Source: Paenibacillus mendelii (GTDB lineage: Bacteria > Bacillota > Bacilli > Paenibacillales > Paenibacillaceae). From it: 64,000 nucleotides of DNA. Under the pieces are notes generated by a model, which was not told where the DNA came from, did not search any database, and worked only from the letters and a program-made list of their open reading frames with translations. The DNA lies in contig NZ_JANHOF010000003.1 of NCBI RefSeq assembly GCF_024498075.1, positions 62,001 through 126,000 on the forward strand, in the 5' to 3' direction. The position numbers and the translations under genes are program-made. Positions 40,701-49,656 of this stretch are shown one piece after another (positions within the stretch are counted from its first letter, which is position 1; every line of letters starts with the position of its first letter).

Positions 40701-43611
40701 GAATGAATTTGGCGTGGTGCAGGGCTACACGACTACCTTCAAGGTTGTAGACGAGTCGGGCTTGCCTGTGGAAGGCGCCAAGATTATGGAGAAGAGCGGA
40801 ACAGAGATCGGCGCTACGAATGCTGAAGGGATCCTGGAGAACAGCATCCTGACGGGCGAATTGCGCCAGTATGAACTGCAGGCTGTGAAAGGACAATGGC
40901 TGAGCCCTGTGCTTAAGTTCACGGTATCGAAGCTGGCAGGGTCGCCGATTCCGAGCAATATTAGCGTAACAATGGGTGAAGACACGACGAAATCACGTGC
41001 TTTTACCTGGCACACCAATCCTGGAACGGATACGACGGTTGTTGAAGTCGCGCCTGCATCCGAATTTACGGATTTTACTGCGGCGAATGTCCTGAAATTC
41101 GAGGGCAGCAGCTATTTGTTCAACACATGGGATATTGGCACCGTGAAGGTTCATAAGGCCGTTGCGGACGGACTTGCGCCTGGAACGAAATATGTATTCC
41201 GCGTTGGGGACGGAAACGGAAATTACAGCACGAATGGATCGTTCCAGACAGCAGCGGCAACCGGAGAGCGCACGAAATTTATTTTCCTCGGCGACTCCCA
41301 AGCTTCCAATGAAGCGGGCTTCAAGCTCTGGGGAGACGTGCTGAACAAAGCGATTGCGGATCATCCGGATACGGAATTCGTCGTTCAGGGCGGCGATTTG
41401 GTCGAGGATGGATTCAAGGAAAACGAATGGAACATGTGGTTTAATGCTTCGAAGGACGTACTGATGAATACGACAGTCGTTCCGGTCGTCGGTAACCATG
41501 AGGTGACGGGTACCCGCAAGACGGAGGATTATCTGGCTCATTTCAATCACCCGCAGAATGGGATCGATTCGTTGAAGGGAAGCAACTTCTCCTTTGACTA
41601 CAAGAATGCGCACTTTGTGGTACTGAACAGCGAGTATGATTTCGAAGAGCAGAAGGAATGGCTGAGACAAGATTTGGCTGCTACGGATAAGAAGTGGAAG
41701 CTCATTGCCTTCCACCGCGGACCGTATGGCAGTATGTATGACTCGGAACATATCCGCAGCGTATGGACGCCGATCTTTGACGAGTTTAAAGTCGATGTCG
41801 TCATGAACGGACATGATCACGTCTACCTGCGCACCTATCCGATGAAGGATCAGGTTCCGGTTGCCGAGGGAGAGGGAACGACTTACATTGTCGGCGGTTC
41901 CGCCGGTCCGAAGTTTTATGCGATAACGGAGAGAAGCTGGCAGAAGGTGACGGATGCCGAGCAGGTGCAGATGTACGTTGCCGTGGAGATTGACGGGGAC
42001 GAAATGAAGTTTGTCGTGAAGACGGTAAAAGACCGGATCGTCGATCAGTTCACACTGAAGAAAGTGAATAACCCCGAAGAAGTGCAGGTAGATAAGGTCG
42101 AATTAGACCGTACGGCAGCCGAGTTGAAAGTGGGAGAACAGCTGCAATTGAACGCCACTGTGCTTCCTGCGAACGCCAGCGACAAGACGGTAATATGGTC
42201 TGTGCTTGATTCCAGTCCGTCGAACGTGGCGACTGTATCGTCGAATGGGCTGGTCAGCGCGGTTAACCCGGGTACGGCGAAGATTCGGGCTACGAGTAAA
42301 GCGAATGCTGCCCAATATGCAGAGATGACGCTTACGGTGAAGGCATCATCCTCGGGAGGGTATTATCCGCCGGTCGTTAATCCGATTGAGCCTCCGGTGA
42401 CGGAGAAACCAGATCCGACAGATCCGAAAGTGGAAAATGGAACGATTACCGCACCAGCGGTTCTCGATGCGGCGGGAACTTTAGCATCGGCAGCAATTAG
42501 TGCCGATGACATCGAGCTGGCCTTCAAGGATGCGAAGGACAATGGAGCAGGAATTAAGACGGTGCGAATTGACATCGCGGGCGGACAAACAGCAGGCCGT
42601 TATGAAGTTTCACTGCCTGCTCAAGCCTTGAACGGCTCCGCTGCAGACCAGAAGCTGGAGATCGCGACGAATCTGGGCGTTGTCACGCTTCCTTCCAACT
42701 TCCTGAGCGATGCGGAGGCGAAGAAAGCGAAGATGATCAGCCTCGTCATCGAGAAGGTCGATCCTTCATCCTTGTCAGGCACATTGCGCAGCCAGATCGG
42801 CAATCATCCGGTCATCGGCTTAAGCATTATGGTGGATGGTGTGCAGCAAGCCTGGAGCAATCCGGACGCTCCGGTGCAGGTGTCCATTCCGTATAAGCCG
42901 ACTACGGCTGAATTGAACAATCCGAATGGCCTTGTGATTTGGTACCTTGACGATGCGGGCCAAGCGACCGTCGTCTTGAATGGACAATATGATCCAGCCG
43001 CTGGCGCTGTTCGCTTCACGGTCGATCATTTCAGCAGCTATGCCGTCGTGTATGCGAATAAGACGTTTACGGATTTGACTTCATATGCATGGGCGAAAGG
43101 AGCGGTTGAGTCATTGGCCGCGCGCGGAATCATCAAAGGTACGGATAACGATCGATTCTCGCCTGCGCTGGAAATCACGAGAGCCGACTTCGTTACGCTG
43201 CTCGTCCGGGCGCTGGGTCTGGAAGAGACGGCAGAAGGCAGCTTTGCCGATGTACGGCCAGCTGACTACTACTATGGTGCCGTTGGTACTGCGAAGAAGC
43301 TTGGTCTGGTTATCGGAACGGATCAGAACGCCTTCCATCCGAAAGCGAAGATCTCGCGTCAAGAAATGTTTCTGATCGTATCCCGCGCCCTTCAGCAAGT
43401 GAAGAAGGTTGAGCTTGCGGGCAATCGGGATGTGCTGGATGCGTTCCAGGATGGCGATCAGGTAGCGGAATACGCGGCTGATAGCATGGCCGGCATGATT
43501 AACGCCGGCTTGATTCAAGGCAATGGAGGCAAGCTGAACCCGACGGGTCAGGCTACGAGAGCGGATGTTGCCGTGTTTATCGAGCGTATCCTAAACGAGC
43601 TCTACAAGTGA
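37714..43611 (+). CDS. SLH-anchored phosphodiester glycosidase / purple-acid-phosphatase-like fusion
   Basis: 1965 residues. Three ATGs (37714, 37717, 37726) follow AGGAGGT; the exact start is open. A signal peptide ends near residue 36 (YGQAQAEA). A phosphodiester glycosidase (NAGPA/DUF2233) domain covers ~60-400, with INADFYDMTTG, ITLDGGGSATFVA and KTANGILLV. Two Ig-like domains and a carbohydrate-binding-like domain (~580-750) follow. A cohesin-like domain lies at ~855-990. A purple-acid-phosphatase-type module spans ~1075-1395: FLGDSQ, GGDLVEDG, VVGNHEVTG, AFHRGPYG and NGHDHVYLRTYP provide the metal ligands. A Big_2 domain (~1460-1545), a Pro-rich linker and three SLH repeats (~1782-1965) end the protein. 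It should sit on the wall and could split sugar-1-phosphodiesters and then the freed phosphomonoester. Confidence 0.88.
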   Translation: MMTIMIRQKRSWALLFSLFMLTSLFPYYGQAQAEALPQAGFGQVLDTRQMEIGPGAYYTWQDRQLAQGLEKIHYVEFDPKNPMLDLQPGTTNGKVYGMEGVSKMANDADRAGNRVIAAINADFYDMTTGVPIGIFMGDGVILTSPPDDWQAFGLNEDGTTIYGSSPKLTRTVSIGGKELPLSSINRMRFNDEALILYSYDFHTSTMTNDLGDEVVLDVLSGEVKSGSTLQLKVAEIHKNKGNSPIKQGQVVLSASGKYRTELAGLQVGDELSASFQFEEKWKNVKMAVGGTPILVEGGVVLQHEDPALYPRVGIGTKADGSIVMIEIDGRAPGFSEGVTFKDLGNIMKDIGVVDGITLDGGGSATFVAKLPGEPLRKILNRPSDGGERKTANGILLVNKAPEGAASKLVVQPNMERVLAGSSYTFKSTAVDANGHPAIFAETPAWSVNVDPAVGTIDAAGRFVAGDNAGMADITVSAGGLTGSGQVEVVSELTELKFPDAVRTFTSGASVPMSITALRNGQVIQADNSKFEWRVEGPIGSIDADGVFTATGETEKSGQIFVKYGNIEASMNVNIGLPPVILEDFENGVGNYKETSGARFNTVKVSEETDEDLVRFGTKSAKLEYDFKETIGISGAYIEAVDADHRIQVPGYPEKISVWVYGDGKGHWLRGQLRDGNNAAVAIDFVTESESVQFKGWKYLEADVPKGRPLPFTMDMPIRYMETKNDNKTDGVLYIDQIRALYGPVQDDMDPPVLKNFTPVEGSVIHTNIPLIQAFGEDFGYDPAVHPGTTLIDPDKIRLYVDEVEVHATLYPPKGQIHYTPEVPLTDGVHMARLKIRDLAGNQTEKAWTFTVDTGSSKIVYDNPSEVYAGGTYALNVRAIKASDIKDGHIAFTFDPAKVEDLQVIKGAKLADSQLQPTIDAATGNVRLDFNGINTTSLADEDSLAQIQYRVKDNAAGTVQTRFTSGALKFTTTEDMSVGFFGLPVEAVVKNQMQLSWNEFGVVQGYTTTFKVVDESGLPVEGAKIMEKSGTEIGATNAEGILENSILTGELRQYELQAVKGQWLSPVLKFTVSKLAGSPIPSNISVTMGEDTTKSRAFTWHTNPGTDTTVVEVAPASEFTDFTAANVLKFEGSSYLFNTWDIGTVKVHKAVADGLAPGTKYVFRVGDGNGNYSTNGSFQTAAATGERTKFIFLGDSQASNEAGFKLWGDVLNKAIADHPDTEFVVQGGDLVEDGFKENEWNMWFNASKDVLMNTTVVPVVGNHEVTGTRKTEDYLAHFNHPQNGIDSLKGSNFSFDYKNAHFVVLNSEYDFEEQKEWLRQDLAATDKKWKLIAFHRGPYGSMYDSEHIRSVWTPIFDEFKVDVVMNGHDHVYLRTYPMKDQVPVAEGEGTTYIVGGSAGPKFYAITERSWQKVTDAEQVQMYVAVEIDGDEMKFVVKTVKDRIVDQFTLKKVNNPEEVQVDKVELDRTAAELKVGEQLQLNATVLPANASDKTVIWSVLDSSPSNVATVSSNGLVSAVNPGTAKIRATSKANAAQYAEMTLTVKASSSGGYYPPVVNPIEPPVTEKPDPTDPKVENGTITAPAVLDAAGTLASAAISADDIELAFKDAKDNGAGIKTVRIDIAGGQTAGRYEVSLPAQALNGSAADQKLEIATNLGVVTLPSNFLSDAEAKKAKMISLVIEKVDPSSLSGTLRSQIGNHPVIGLSIMVDGVQQAWSNPDAPVQVSIPYKPTTAELNNPNGLVIWYLDDAGQATVVLNGQYDPAAGAVRFTVDHFSSYAVVYANKTFTDLTSYAWAKGAVESLAARGIIKGTDNDRFSPALEITRADFVTLLVRALGLEETAEGSFADVRPADYYYGAVGTAKKLGLVIGTDQNAFHPKAKISRQEMFLIVSRALQQVKKVELAGNRDVLDAFQDGDQVAEYAADSMAGMINAGLIQGNGGKLNPTGQATRADVAVFIERILNELYK

Positions 43612-43656
43612 AATCGGACGAGTGATAAACAAGCAAGTCAAGAGAATGCTGTAACA

Positions 43657-43687
43657 AGAGACTGCTGTGATCAGCAGTCTCTTTGCT
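43657..43687 (+). terminator. Rho-independent terminator
   Basis: AGAGACTGCTG (43657-43667) and CAGCAGTCTCT (43672-43682) with a TGAT loop, followed by TTGCTGTT. Confidence 0.75.
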
Positions 43688-43811
43688 GTTGCAATCGAAA
43701 GCGTCGTTAGGTGGGTCGTTGAAGGGTTTGCTCAAAGCCAGCAACATCCTATCCATCAGCAGCGTTAGAATAGCATGGGAAATAAAAGCAATTCATAGAG
43801 GAGCGATTCAT

Positions 43812-45140
43812 GTGAGCAAGCCTACACACAGACGAATGATCACAAGCGGACTGGCAGTTCTTCTTGCGGTACAAACCATTGGTACAGCACCGGCGGCAAT
43901 GGCGGCGGTATCACCAGCGCCGGTGAAAGCGGAAGCTGCAAGCGGAGCCGTCAAGTCGCTTCAGCCGATCTGGTCGGTTCCAACGGATTCGAGTGTGAAA
44001 ACCGGTGATTACGGGGACGAGGGGCGGACCGTCATCGAGCCCTTCAAAGGGATGGCCATCACGTTGAAGGAAGGGCAGATGATTGCGCTTCATGCGAAAA
44101 CTGGGGAGCGGATGTGGAAATTCGGCGCCAAGCTGCTGCCATACTTCACCATGGGGCATGATTCGGTCTATGCCATCACCCAAGGAGGCAGTCTGGTCTC
44201 GGTGACGCTTCAAGGGAAGCTGCGTTGGTCGGTTCCGACGGGAACCTTCGCGCTGGGTGACAAGGTCGTATTGCTTGAAAATATGCTGTATGTGCTGCGA
44301 AGCCGCAGCATGCAAGCCTTCGATACGAGAACCGGTAAGCTGTTGTGGAAATCGGTGGTGCCGAACGGAACGTCAACCCCAGTGAACCTAACCTCATGGA
44401 ATGATACGCTGATCGGGACACGGTGGGGTCAAGGAGCCATAACCACCTTGCAATTATTTGCTCTGGATAAGCGAACCGGTAAGAAGCTGTGGACGCTGAA
44501 TGGACAAAACTTACCCATATCCTACTGGGATGGCAGCGGCTTATTCACGCAGACACAGGATATTACAATGGGGGCGGCGGAACGCAAGCTTACATTCCGT
44601 GTCGTCGATTTACTCACCGGCAAAATTCTGAAAACCAGGGAATACCGTCATACACCGGTCAACATGGAAGGCTTTCACTTCTTGCCTCGTGCCGTACTTG
44701 AAGGGAATACGTTGTACATTTTCTGGGGCGATGAGATTGCCGCATACGATATGCTCGACGAATCAGAGAATCCTAAGCCTCTTCGGACATTCGCCCAGCC
44801 GAAGGACGAATATCCAACGGGGATGATCAAGTATGATCAATTCATAATGAAGAATGATCGGCTGGGCCGGAATTCAGCGATACGAACGGCAAGCGGCGAG
44901 CATATCCAGTGGGATGAGCAGCGTGCACCCCGATACGAGGCGGACATCATAGGTAGAGGGCTTTACGAGAAATACGAGAACGGCCAGCTTAAAGCTTATG
45001 ATCTCCGAAACGGCCAGCTGGTCTTTACCGCGGCAACCGGTTCCGGCAAGATCGGCAAGGTTTTACGCACAGGTCCGTATCTGGTTGTGGAGAAGGACGG
45101 CCGGGTGCTAGGCTATAAAATACCGGAGCAGCTGCATTAA
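43812..45140 (+). CDS. Secreted PQQ-like beta-propeller repeat protein
   Basis: 442 residues from GTG (43812), with GAGGAG 8 bp upstream; the overlapping ATG at 43810 is followed by a stop. A signal peptide covers ~1-40 (LAVLLAVQTIGTAPAAMAA). The rest consists of PQQ/YncE-type blades: GQMIALHAKTGERMWKFG, SLVSVTLQGKLRWSVPTG, MQAFDTRTGKLLWKS and ALDKRTGKKLWTLNG. Such propellers act as scaffolds for protein or ligand binding, and the PQQ-binding residues of true dehydrogenases are not evident. It follows the big SLH protein after a terminator, so it may be a separate unit. Its role is unknown. Confidence 0.82.
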   Translation: MSKPTHRRMITSGLAVLLAVQTIGTAPAAMAAVSPAPVKAEAASGAVKSLQPIWSVPTDSSVKTGDYGDEGRTVIEPFKGMAITLKEGQMIALHAKTGERMWKFGAKLLPYFTMGHDSVYAITQGGSLVSVTLQGKLRWSVPTGTFALGDKVVLLENMLYVLRSRSMQAFDTRTGKLLWKSVVPNGTSTPVNLTSWNDTLIGTRWGQGAITTLQLFALDKRTGKKLWTLNGQNLPISYWDGSGLFTQTQDITMGAAERKLTFRVVDLLTGKILKTREYRHTPVNMEGFHFLPRAVLEGNTLYIFWGDEIAAYDMLDESENPKPLRTFAQPKDEYPTGMIKYDQFIMKNDRLGRNSAIRTASGEHIQWDEQRAPRYEADIIGRGLYEKYENGQLKAYDLRNGQLVFTAATGSGKIGKVLRTGPYLVVEKDGRVLGYKIPEQLH

Positions 45141-45366
45141 GCAGATCACGAGAGCGGCATTCGAAAGCACAGTGAACAAGGCGACGGACGGATCTGACAT
45201 GAATGTTGGATATCGGCCAGCCAATCTTATCAAACAGCTATGACGGCACCCCTGAACCGCTTGACAAAATCGCCTGAACCGCGCGATAGTGGGAATGATA
45301 AAGCACCTAGATGCGCGCATTCTTGAACCGTTAGGCAGAAGGGATTGCGAATAAGGAGGGAACCAT

Positions 45367-46290
45367 GTGGAGCTGTTTAGTTTGTTCGATCCCAAATGGA
45401 CAGAAGGCGACTACCGGCCGAAAATCGACGCTTACTACTACAAGCAATGGGTCGATTTCCACATGGGATTCCATGCTCATGCGTCGATTGAAATCATGTA
45501 TGTGATTACCGGTACTTGCCGCGTCGAGACGAAGCGGCAATCGATCGCGATGGGGAAAGGGGAATTTATTGTTCTGGATTCAGGAGTGACCCACCGTCTC
45601 GTCGTGGAGAAGGACACTCCCTGCCGAATGCTGAACGTCGAGTTTACATTCACCGCATGCGGCGGCATTCATCCTTCGCTTGCCCAGATGACGGGCAGCA
45701 GCCCGGCGCTTCAGTCTTTGCTCGCAAGGCAGACGGACTATATTCTGCTGTCCGATCCGAGCGATGTGTATCACACACTTAAGAGCCTCGTTATGGAGCT
45801 TGACGCAGGTATCGAAGTCGATCAAGCCAGTATGGTTCACCTGCTTATCTCCCAGCTGCTCATTCGTATTGCAAGGCTCGCCGAGGCGGAGCAGATCGAC
45901 AAGGCCGGCAGGCAGACGGATCGCTATGTCCGCAAGGCGGTCGAGTATATTCATCAGCATTACGATTGCGATATTCAAGCCAAAGACGTCTCAGCAGCAG
46001 TGAATTTGCATCCGGTTTATCTGCAGCGGATTTTCCGGACAAGTATGAATGTTACGATGACGGACTATCTGGCGAATGTGCGCATCGGCAAGGCGAAGAT
46101 GCTGCTGGCGCGGACGGACATTCCGATTGCGGAAATTGCCGATTATGTGGGACTGAACTCGAGGCAGTATTTTAGCGCGTTATTCAAGAAGATGACCGGC
46201 GATACGCCAGCGGCCTACCGCAAATCGGTCGAAACCCATAAGTGGCGCGAGCCAAGCCAAGAAGTTGTAATAGTTGACATGCTGGAATAA
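45367..46290 (+). CDS. AraC-family transcriptional regulator with cupin sensor domain
   Basis: 307 residues from GTG at 45367, with AAGGAGGG 6 bp upstream; an ATG overlaps at 45365 in another frame. An N-terminal AraC cupin pocket covers ~20-150 (HMGFHAHASIEIMYVITGTC, GEFIVLDSGVTHRL). The C-terminal double helix-turn-helix covers ~200-300 (DVSAAVNLHPVYLQRIFRTS, then DYVGLNSRQYFSALFKKMTG). The adjacent GH4 glycosidase gene lies 100 bp downstream on the same strand, so it most likely activates that gene in response to a sugar bound in the cupin. Confidence 0.9.
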   Translation: MELFSLFDPKWTEGDYRPKIDAYYYKQWVDFHMGFHAHASIEIMYVITGTCRVETKRQSIAMGKGEFIVLDSGVTHRLVVEKDTPCRMLNVEFTFTACGGIHPSLAQMTGSSPALQSLLARQTDYILLSDPSDVYHTLKSLVMELDAGIEVDQASMVHLLISQLLIRIARLAEAEQIDKAGRQTDRYVRKAVEYIHQHYDCDIQAKDVSAAVNLHPVYLQRIFRTSMNVTMTDYLANVRIGKAKMLLARTDIPIAEIADYVGLNSRQYFSALFKKMTGDTPAAYRKSVETHKWREPSQEVVIVDMLE

Positions 46291-46389
46291 AACGCGTTGC
46301 GATGTTGAAAACGCCTTCACTTCGCCCCTGCTACAATGGGGGTAACAGGCTGGCTACGCCAGTTCATGAAGAAGGAGGCGTTCTTAGTT

Positions 46390-47898
46390 ATGTCGTTTAA
46401 AGTGACGTTTATCGGTGCGGGAAGCATTGGTTTTACGAGAGGTCTGCTGCGTGATCTGCTGTCAGTACCCGAGTTTAACAGCATTCAAGTTGCATTTACG
46501 GATATTAATCAGCACAACCTGGACATGGTGACGCAGCTCTGCCAGCGCGATATCAACGAGAATGGGCTGGACATTGAAATCCAATCGACGGTGGACCGCA
46601 GGGAAGCGCTGCAAGGAGCGCATTATGTGTTCTGCACCGTCCGGATTGGCGGGCTGGAGGCATTCAAGCACGATGTAGAAATTCCGTTAAAATATGGCGT
46701 CGACCAGTGCGTAGGCGACACGCTATGTGCCGGCGGGATCATGTACGGCCAGCGGGGGATCGCGGAGCTATTGAATATTTGCAAGGACATTCGTGAGATG
46801 GCTGATCCGAATGTGCTGCTGCTTAATTATGCGAATCCGATGGCCATGATGACCTGGGCTTGCAATAAATACGGCGGCGTGCGGACGATCGGCCTGTGCC
46901 ATGGCGTACAAGGCGGACACTGGCAGATTGCGAATGCGCTTGGTCTGGAGAAGAAAGAGGTAGATATCATCTGCGCAGGCATTAACCATCAGACATGGTA
47001 TATACAGGTGAAGCATAAGGGCGAGGATATGACCGGCAAGATTCTAGAAGCATTCGAGCGCCATCCGGACTTTAGCAGGACCGAGAAGGTACGCATCGAT
47101 ATGCTCCGCAGGTTCGGTTATTATTCAACCGAATCGAACGGTCATCTGAGCGAATACTTGCCATGGTACCGTAAGCGTCCAGATGAGATCAAGGACTGGA
47201 TCGATATGGGTTCCTGGATCAACGGAGAAACGGGAGGTTATCTTCGCGTTGCTACGGAGGGACGCAGCTGGTTCGAGACGGATTTCCCGAACTGGTTGAA
47301 GGATAAGCCGATGGAATATACGGCTGAGAAGCGCAGCGAGGAGCACGGCTCCTACATTATCGAGGGCTTAGAGACCGGACGCGTCTACCGCGGACACTTC
47401 AATGTCGTCAATAATGGCTGTATTACGAACCTACCTGACGATGCCATTATTGAAGCGCCGGGCTACGTGGATCGCAACGGCATCAACATGCCGCATGTCG
47501 GTGACCTTCCGCTTGGCTGCGCGGCCGTATGCAATGCGAGTATTTCCGTGCAGCGCTTGGCTGTGGAAGCGGCGGTTCACGGCAATGATACGCTGCTGCG
47601 TCAATCCATGATGATGGATCCGCTCGTCGGAGCCGTGTGCAATCCGAAGGAAATTTGGCAGATGGTCGACGAATTGCTCGTCGCGCAAGCGCCTTGGCTG
47701 CCGCAATATAGCGCAGCTATTGCAGAAGCGGAGCAGCGCCTTGCATCGGGCGGACTCGTCCCGACTCGCGAAGGATACCAAGGTGCGGCGCGGCTGGCGA
47801 TCAAGTCGGTCGAGGATATGAAGCAGGACCGCGAGGCCGCTAACAAGAACGCGGGCGAAGCGGATAAAGCGAAGGAACGTCCGGCAGCCGCGCATTAA
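46390..47898 (+). CDS. Glycoside hydrolase family 4 (alpha-galactosidase/alpha-glucosidase type)
   Basis: 502 residues. The ATG at 46390 follows AAGGAGG at about 11 bp; the frame is open further upstream but the family begins with MSFKVTFIGAGSIGFTRGL. GH4 enzymes use NAD+ and Mn2+ and a redox-elimination mechanism. The dinucleotide motif is GAGSIGFTRG. LNYANPMAMMTWA is the Asn-Pro motif, GLCHGVQGGHW holds the metal-binding Cys and the following His, and AGINHQTWY has the second metal histidine. CHG points to the galactosidase/glucuronidase side of the family rather than 6-phospho-glycosidases. The C-terminal tail is Ala/Lys-rich. Substrate anomer and sugar remain open. Confidence 0.88.
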   Translation: MSFKVTFIGAGSIGFTRGLLRDLLSVPEFNSIQVAFTDINQHNLDMVTQLCQRDINENGLDIEIQSTVDRREALQGAHYVFCTVRIGGLEAFKHDVEIPLKYGVDQCVGDTLCAGGIMYGQRGIAELLNICKDIREMADPNVLLLNYANPMAMMTWACNKYGGVRTIGLCHGVQGGHWQIANALGLEKKEVDIICAGINHQTWYIQVKHKGEDMTGKILEAFERHPDFSRTEKVRIDMLRRFGYYSTESNGHLSEYLPWYRKRPDEIKDWIDMGSWINGETGGYLRVATEGRSWFETDFPNWLKDKPMEYTAEKRSEEHGSYIIEGLETGRVYRGHFNVVNNGCITNLPDDAIIEAPGYVDRNGINMPHVGDLPLGCAAVCNASISVQRLAVEAAVHGNDTLLRQSMMMDPLVGAVCNPKEIWQMVDELLVAQAPWLPQYSAAIAEAEQRLASGGLVPTREGYQGAARLAIKSVEDMKQDREAANKNAGEADKAKERPAAAH

Positions 47899-47966
47899 GG
47901 GAAAAGGCCTCAGGAGCTTTGAATTTGAATCCGCCCGCCGCGCCGCGCTTGTCGCGTTATGCCTCG

Positions 47967-49097
47967 TCAGTTGGTTGCGGTTGTCTGTCCAGGCGGGGCA
48001 GTGGATTCCCGAATAATTAATTTCGGGGGAAGAAACAGCTTTCGTTTCTCCTGCGCCGGGTTCTCCATGATAGAGAGGAGCAGCTTGGCTGCTTCCTGGC
48101 CCAGCGTCTGTTCCTCCTGACTTATGCAGGTTGGCCTCACGTAATGAAATTCGGACAGCTCAAAATCATCAAAGAAAATGAGCGACATGTCTTGAGGAAC
48201 GCGTATGTTCATTTCCTCGGCAACCTTCAATATTTCCAGCCCAAATCCCGGATTAATGGCGAATATCGCCGTTAGTTCGGGATTTCTCGTTAAGAAAGCA
48301 CGTATTTCTTCCTTCTTGGGCACCTCGATATCCAGATGGACGAGGCGATGGCGGTGATCAATCGGTATCTGATGATCAGCGAGCGATTTTTCATAGCCCA
48401 GCAACCGATCCTCGATGCTGCTCGTTCCTGTAACCGTTGTGGACACGAAGCCAATGTTGCGGTGGCCGAGTGATAGAAGATGATCGACTGCTTCCTGGGC
48501 GCCCCTCACATTATCCGAGCATACGAAATTCGTATCCATGCCGCGCAAATAACGATCCATGACGACAAGTGGGAAGGAGTCCAAGGTTAACTGCAGGATT
48601 TCCCGATTGTAAGACTCTCCCTCCACCGGATAGATAATCATTCCCGCTACGCCCATCCCCACCAGATCTCGAATTACGCGTTCTTCCTTCGCTTGTGAAT
48701 TCTCGGTATTGCAGAAGAGCAGCGGATAGCCGGCTGCGGACACGATGCGTTCGACACCATTCAACAATAAAGCATTAAATTGGTTGTTGATAAAAGGGAG
48801 AAGCAGAGCGATTGGACGTTTGTTTGGAGGGGGAGTGGGGGGCCCGTCAGAAGGTAAGCTTTTATCCGGGGGTGAAACAAAGGTGCCTTTGCCTTGGATC
48901 CGATAGATGACACCCATCTCCACCAAATCGGTCATCGCTTTCTTGACCGTTATCCGGCTCACCGAAAATTGCTGCATCAGCTCGTGCTCGGAAGGAATCC
49001 GGTCATGTGGACTCCAATGCTGTTCATTCATTTTTGAGAGGATATAGGTTTTTATCTGCACATACAATGAAGGCTGCTTGTCGTCTTGTATCATCAT
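47967..49097 (-). CDS. GntR-LacI hybrid transcriptional regulator (AraR-like layout)
   Basis: 376 residues. An N-terminal GntR winged helix covers ~10-75 (SLYVQIKTYILSKM, IPSEHELMQQFSVSRITVKK, YRIQGKGTFVSPP). A Pro-rich linker leads to a LacI/periplasmic-binding-protein-like effector domain (~92-370: ALLLPFINNQFNALLLNGVE, GMIIYPVEGE, LGHRNIGFVST). This layout is that of AraR, a repressor released by a sugar. It is divergent from the transporter/sugar-acid operon that starts at 49657 and should control it. The palindrome TGATATATATCA (49125-49136) just upstream of its own start is a candidate operator. Confidence 0.9.
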   Translation of the reverse strand: MMIQDDKQPSLYVQIKTYILSKMNEQHWSPHDRIPSEHELMQQFSVSRITVKKAMTDLVEMGVIYRIQGKGTFVSPPDKSLPSDGPPTPPPNKRPIALLLPFINNQFNALLLNGVERIVSAAGYPLLFCNTENSQAKEERVIRDLVGMGVAGMIIYPVEGESYNREILQLTLDSFPLVVMDRYLRGMDTNFVCSDNVRGAQEAVDHLLSLGHRNIGFVSTTVTGTSSIEDRLLGYEKSLADHQIPIDHRHRLVHLDIEVPKKEEIRAFLTRNPELTAIFAINPGFGLEILKVAEEMNIRVPQDMSLIFFDDFELSEFHYVRPTCISQEEQTLGQEAAKLLLSIMENPAQEKRKLFLPPKLIIRESTAPPGQTTATN

Positions 49098-49656
49098 TCA
49101 GCTCCCAATCTCGTGTATTTATCTTGATATATATCATCTTATAGATTGGTATATTAGTTGTAAATATTATCCTGATTATATGAGCATAACCTAACAAATA
49201 AGAAAGAGATTAAGAATTTTGGCGATTATCTCCAATATTCAATCAAATATTACGTGAAATACCTGAAAATAGGAGTTTTTAGACATGTACATAGAAAGAT
49301 TCAGATGATAATATCCATATCAAGTGCATAACAATAGGTCATTAAAGTCATTGTTGTTATGTCGTTATATGTCAATAATATCAACCACCATACATTATAG
49401 GAAAGAATTTTGTCTGAATACCCGTATAGGACGCAGGTTATGTCGGTTCGCTCCTTCGTGTAGGCGTCCTGATCCCTAACCATAGAAATCAGATTGTCGG
49501 CCTCAAACAGAAATGAAAGCGCATTCCAGCCTGTGATGAATTGTTCCTGCGGGAGCTTTTCATAGATGGATCGATTTCAAGATAAGGGGGTTACATGATC
49601 CAAGCGGCATCATTCTCGGTGAGCAAGGATGGACAACATTTCTAAGGAGGATGTAC
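49098..49656. promoter_or_regulatory. 559-bp divergent regulatory region (GntR-LacI gene / sugar-acid operon)
   Basis: AT-rich and free of credible genes. TGATATATATCA, a perfect 12-bp palindrome, lies at 49125-49136 near the regulator gene. TGAAAGCGCATTCC (49514-49527) resembles a CcpA cre site with two mismatches. A 60-codon minus-strand frame (49301-49483) has no ribosome site and was rejected. Confidence 0.4.

Noticed and set aside
49301..49483. 60-codon minus-strand frame in the divergent regulatory region
   Set aside because: AT-rich, no ribosome site and no motif.
49514..49527. CcpA cre site
   Set aside because: TGAAAGCGCATTCC differs from the consensus at two positions, so it is noted in the region entry but not called.
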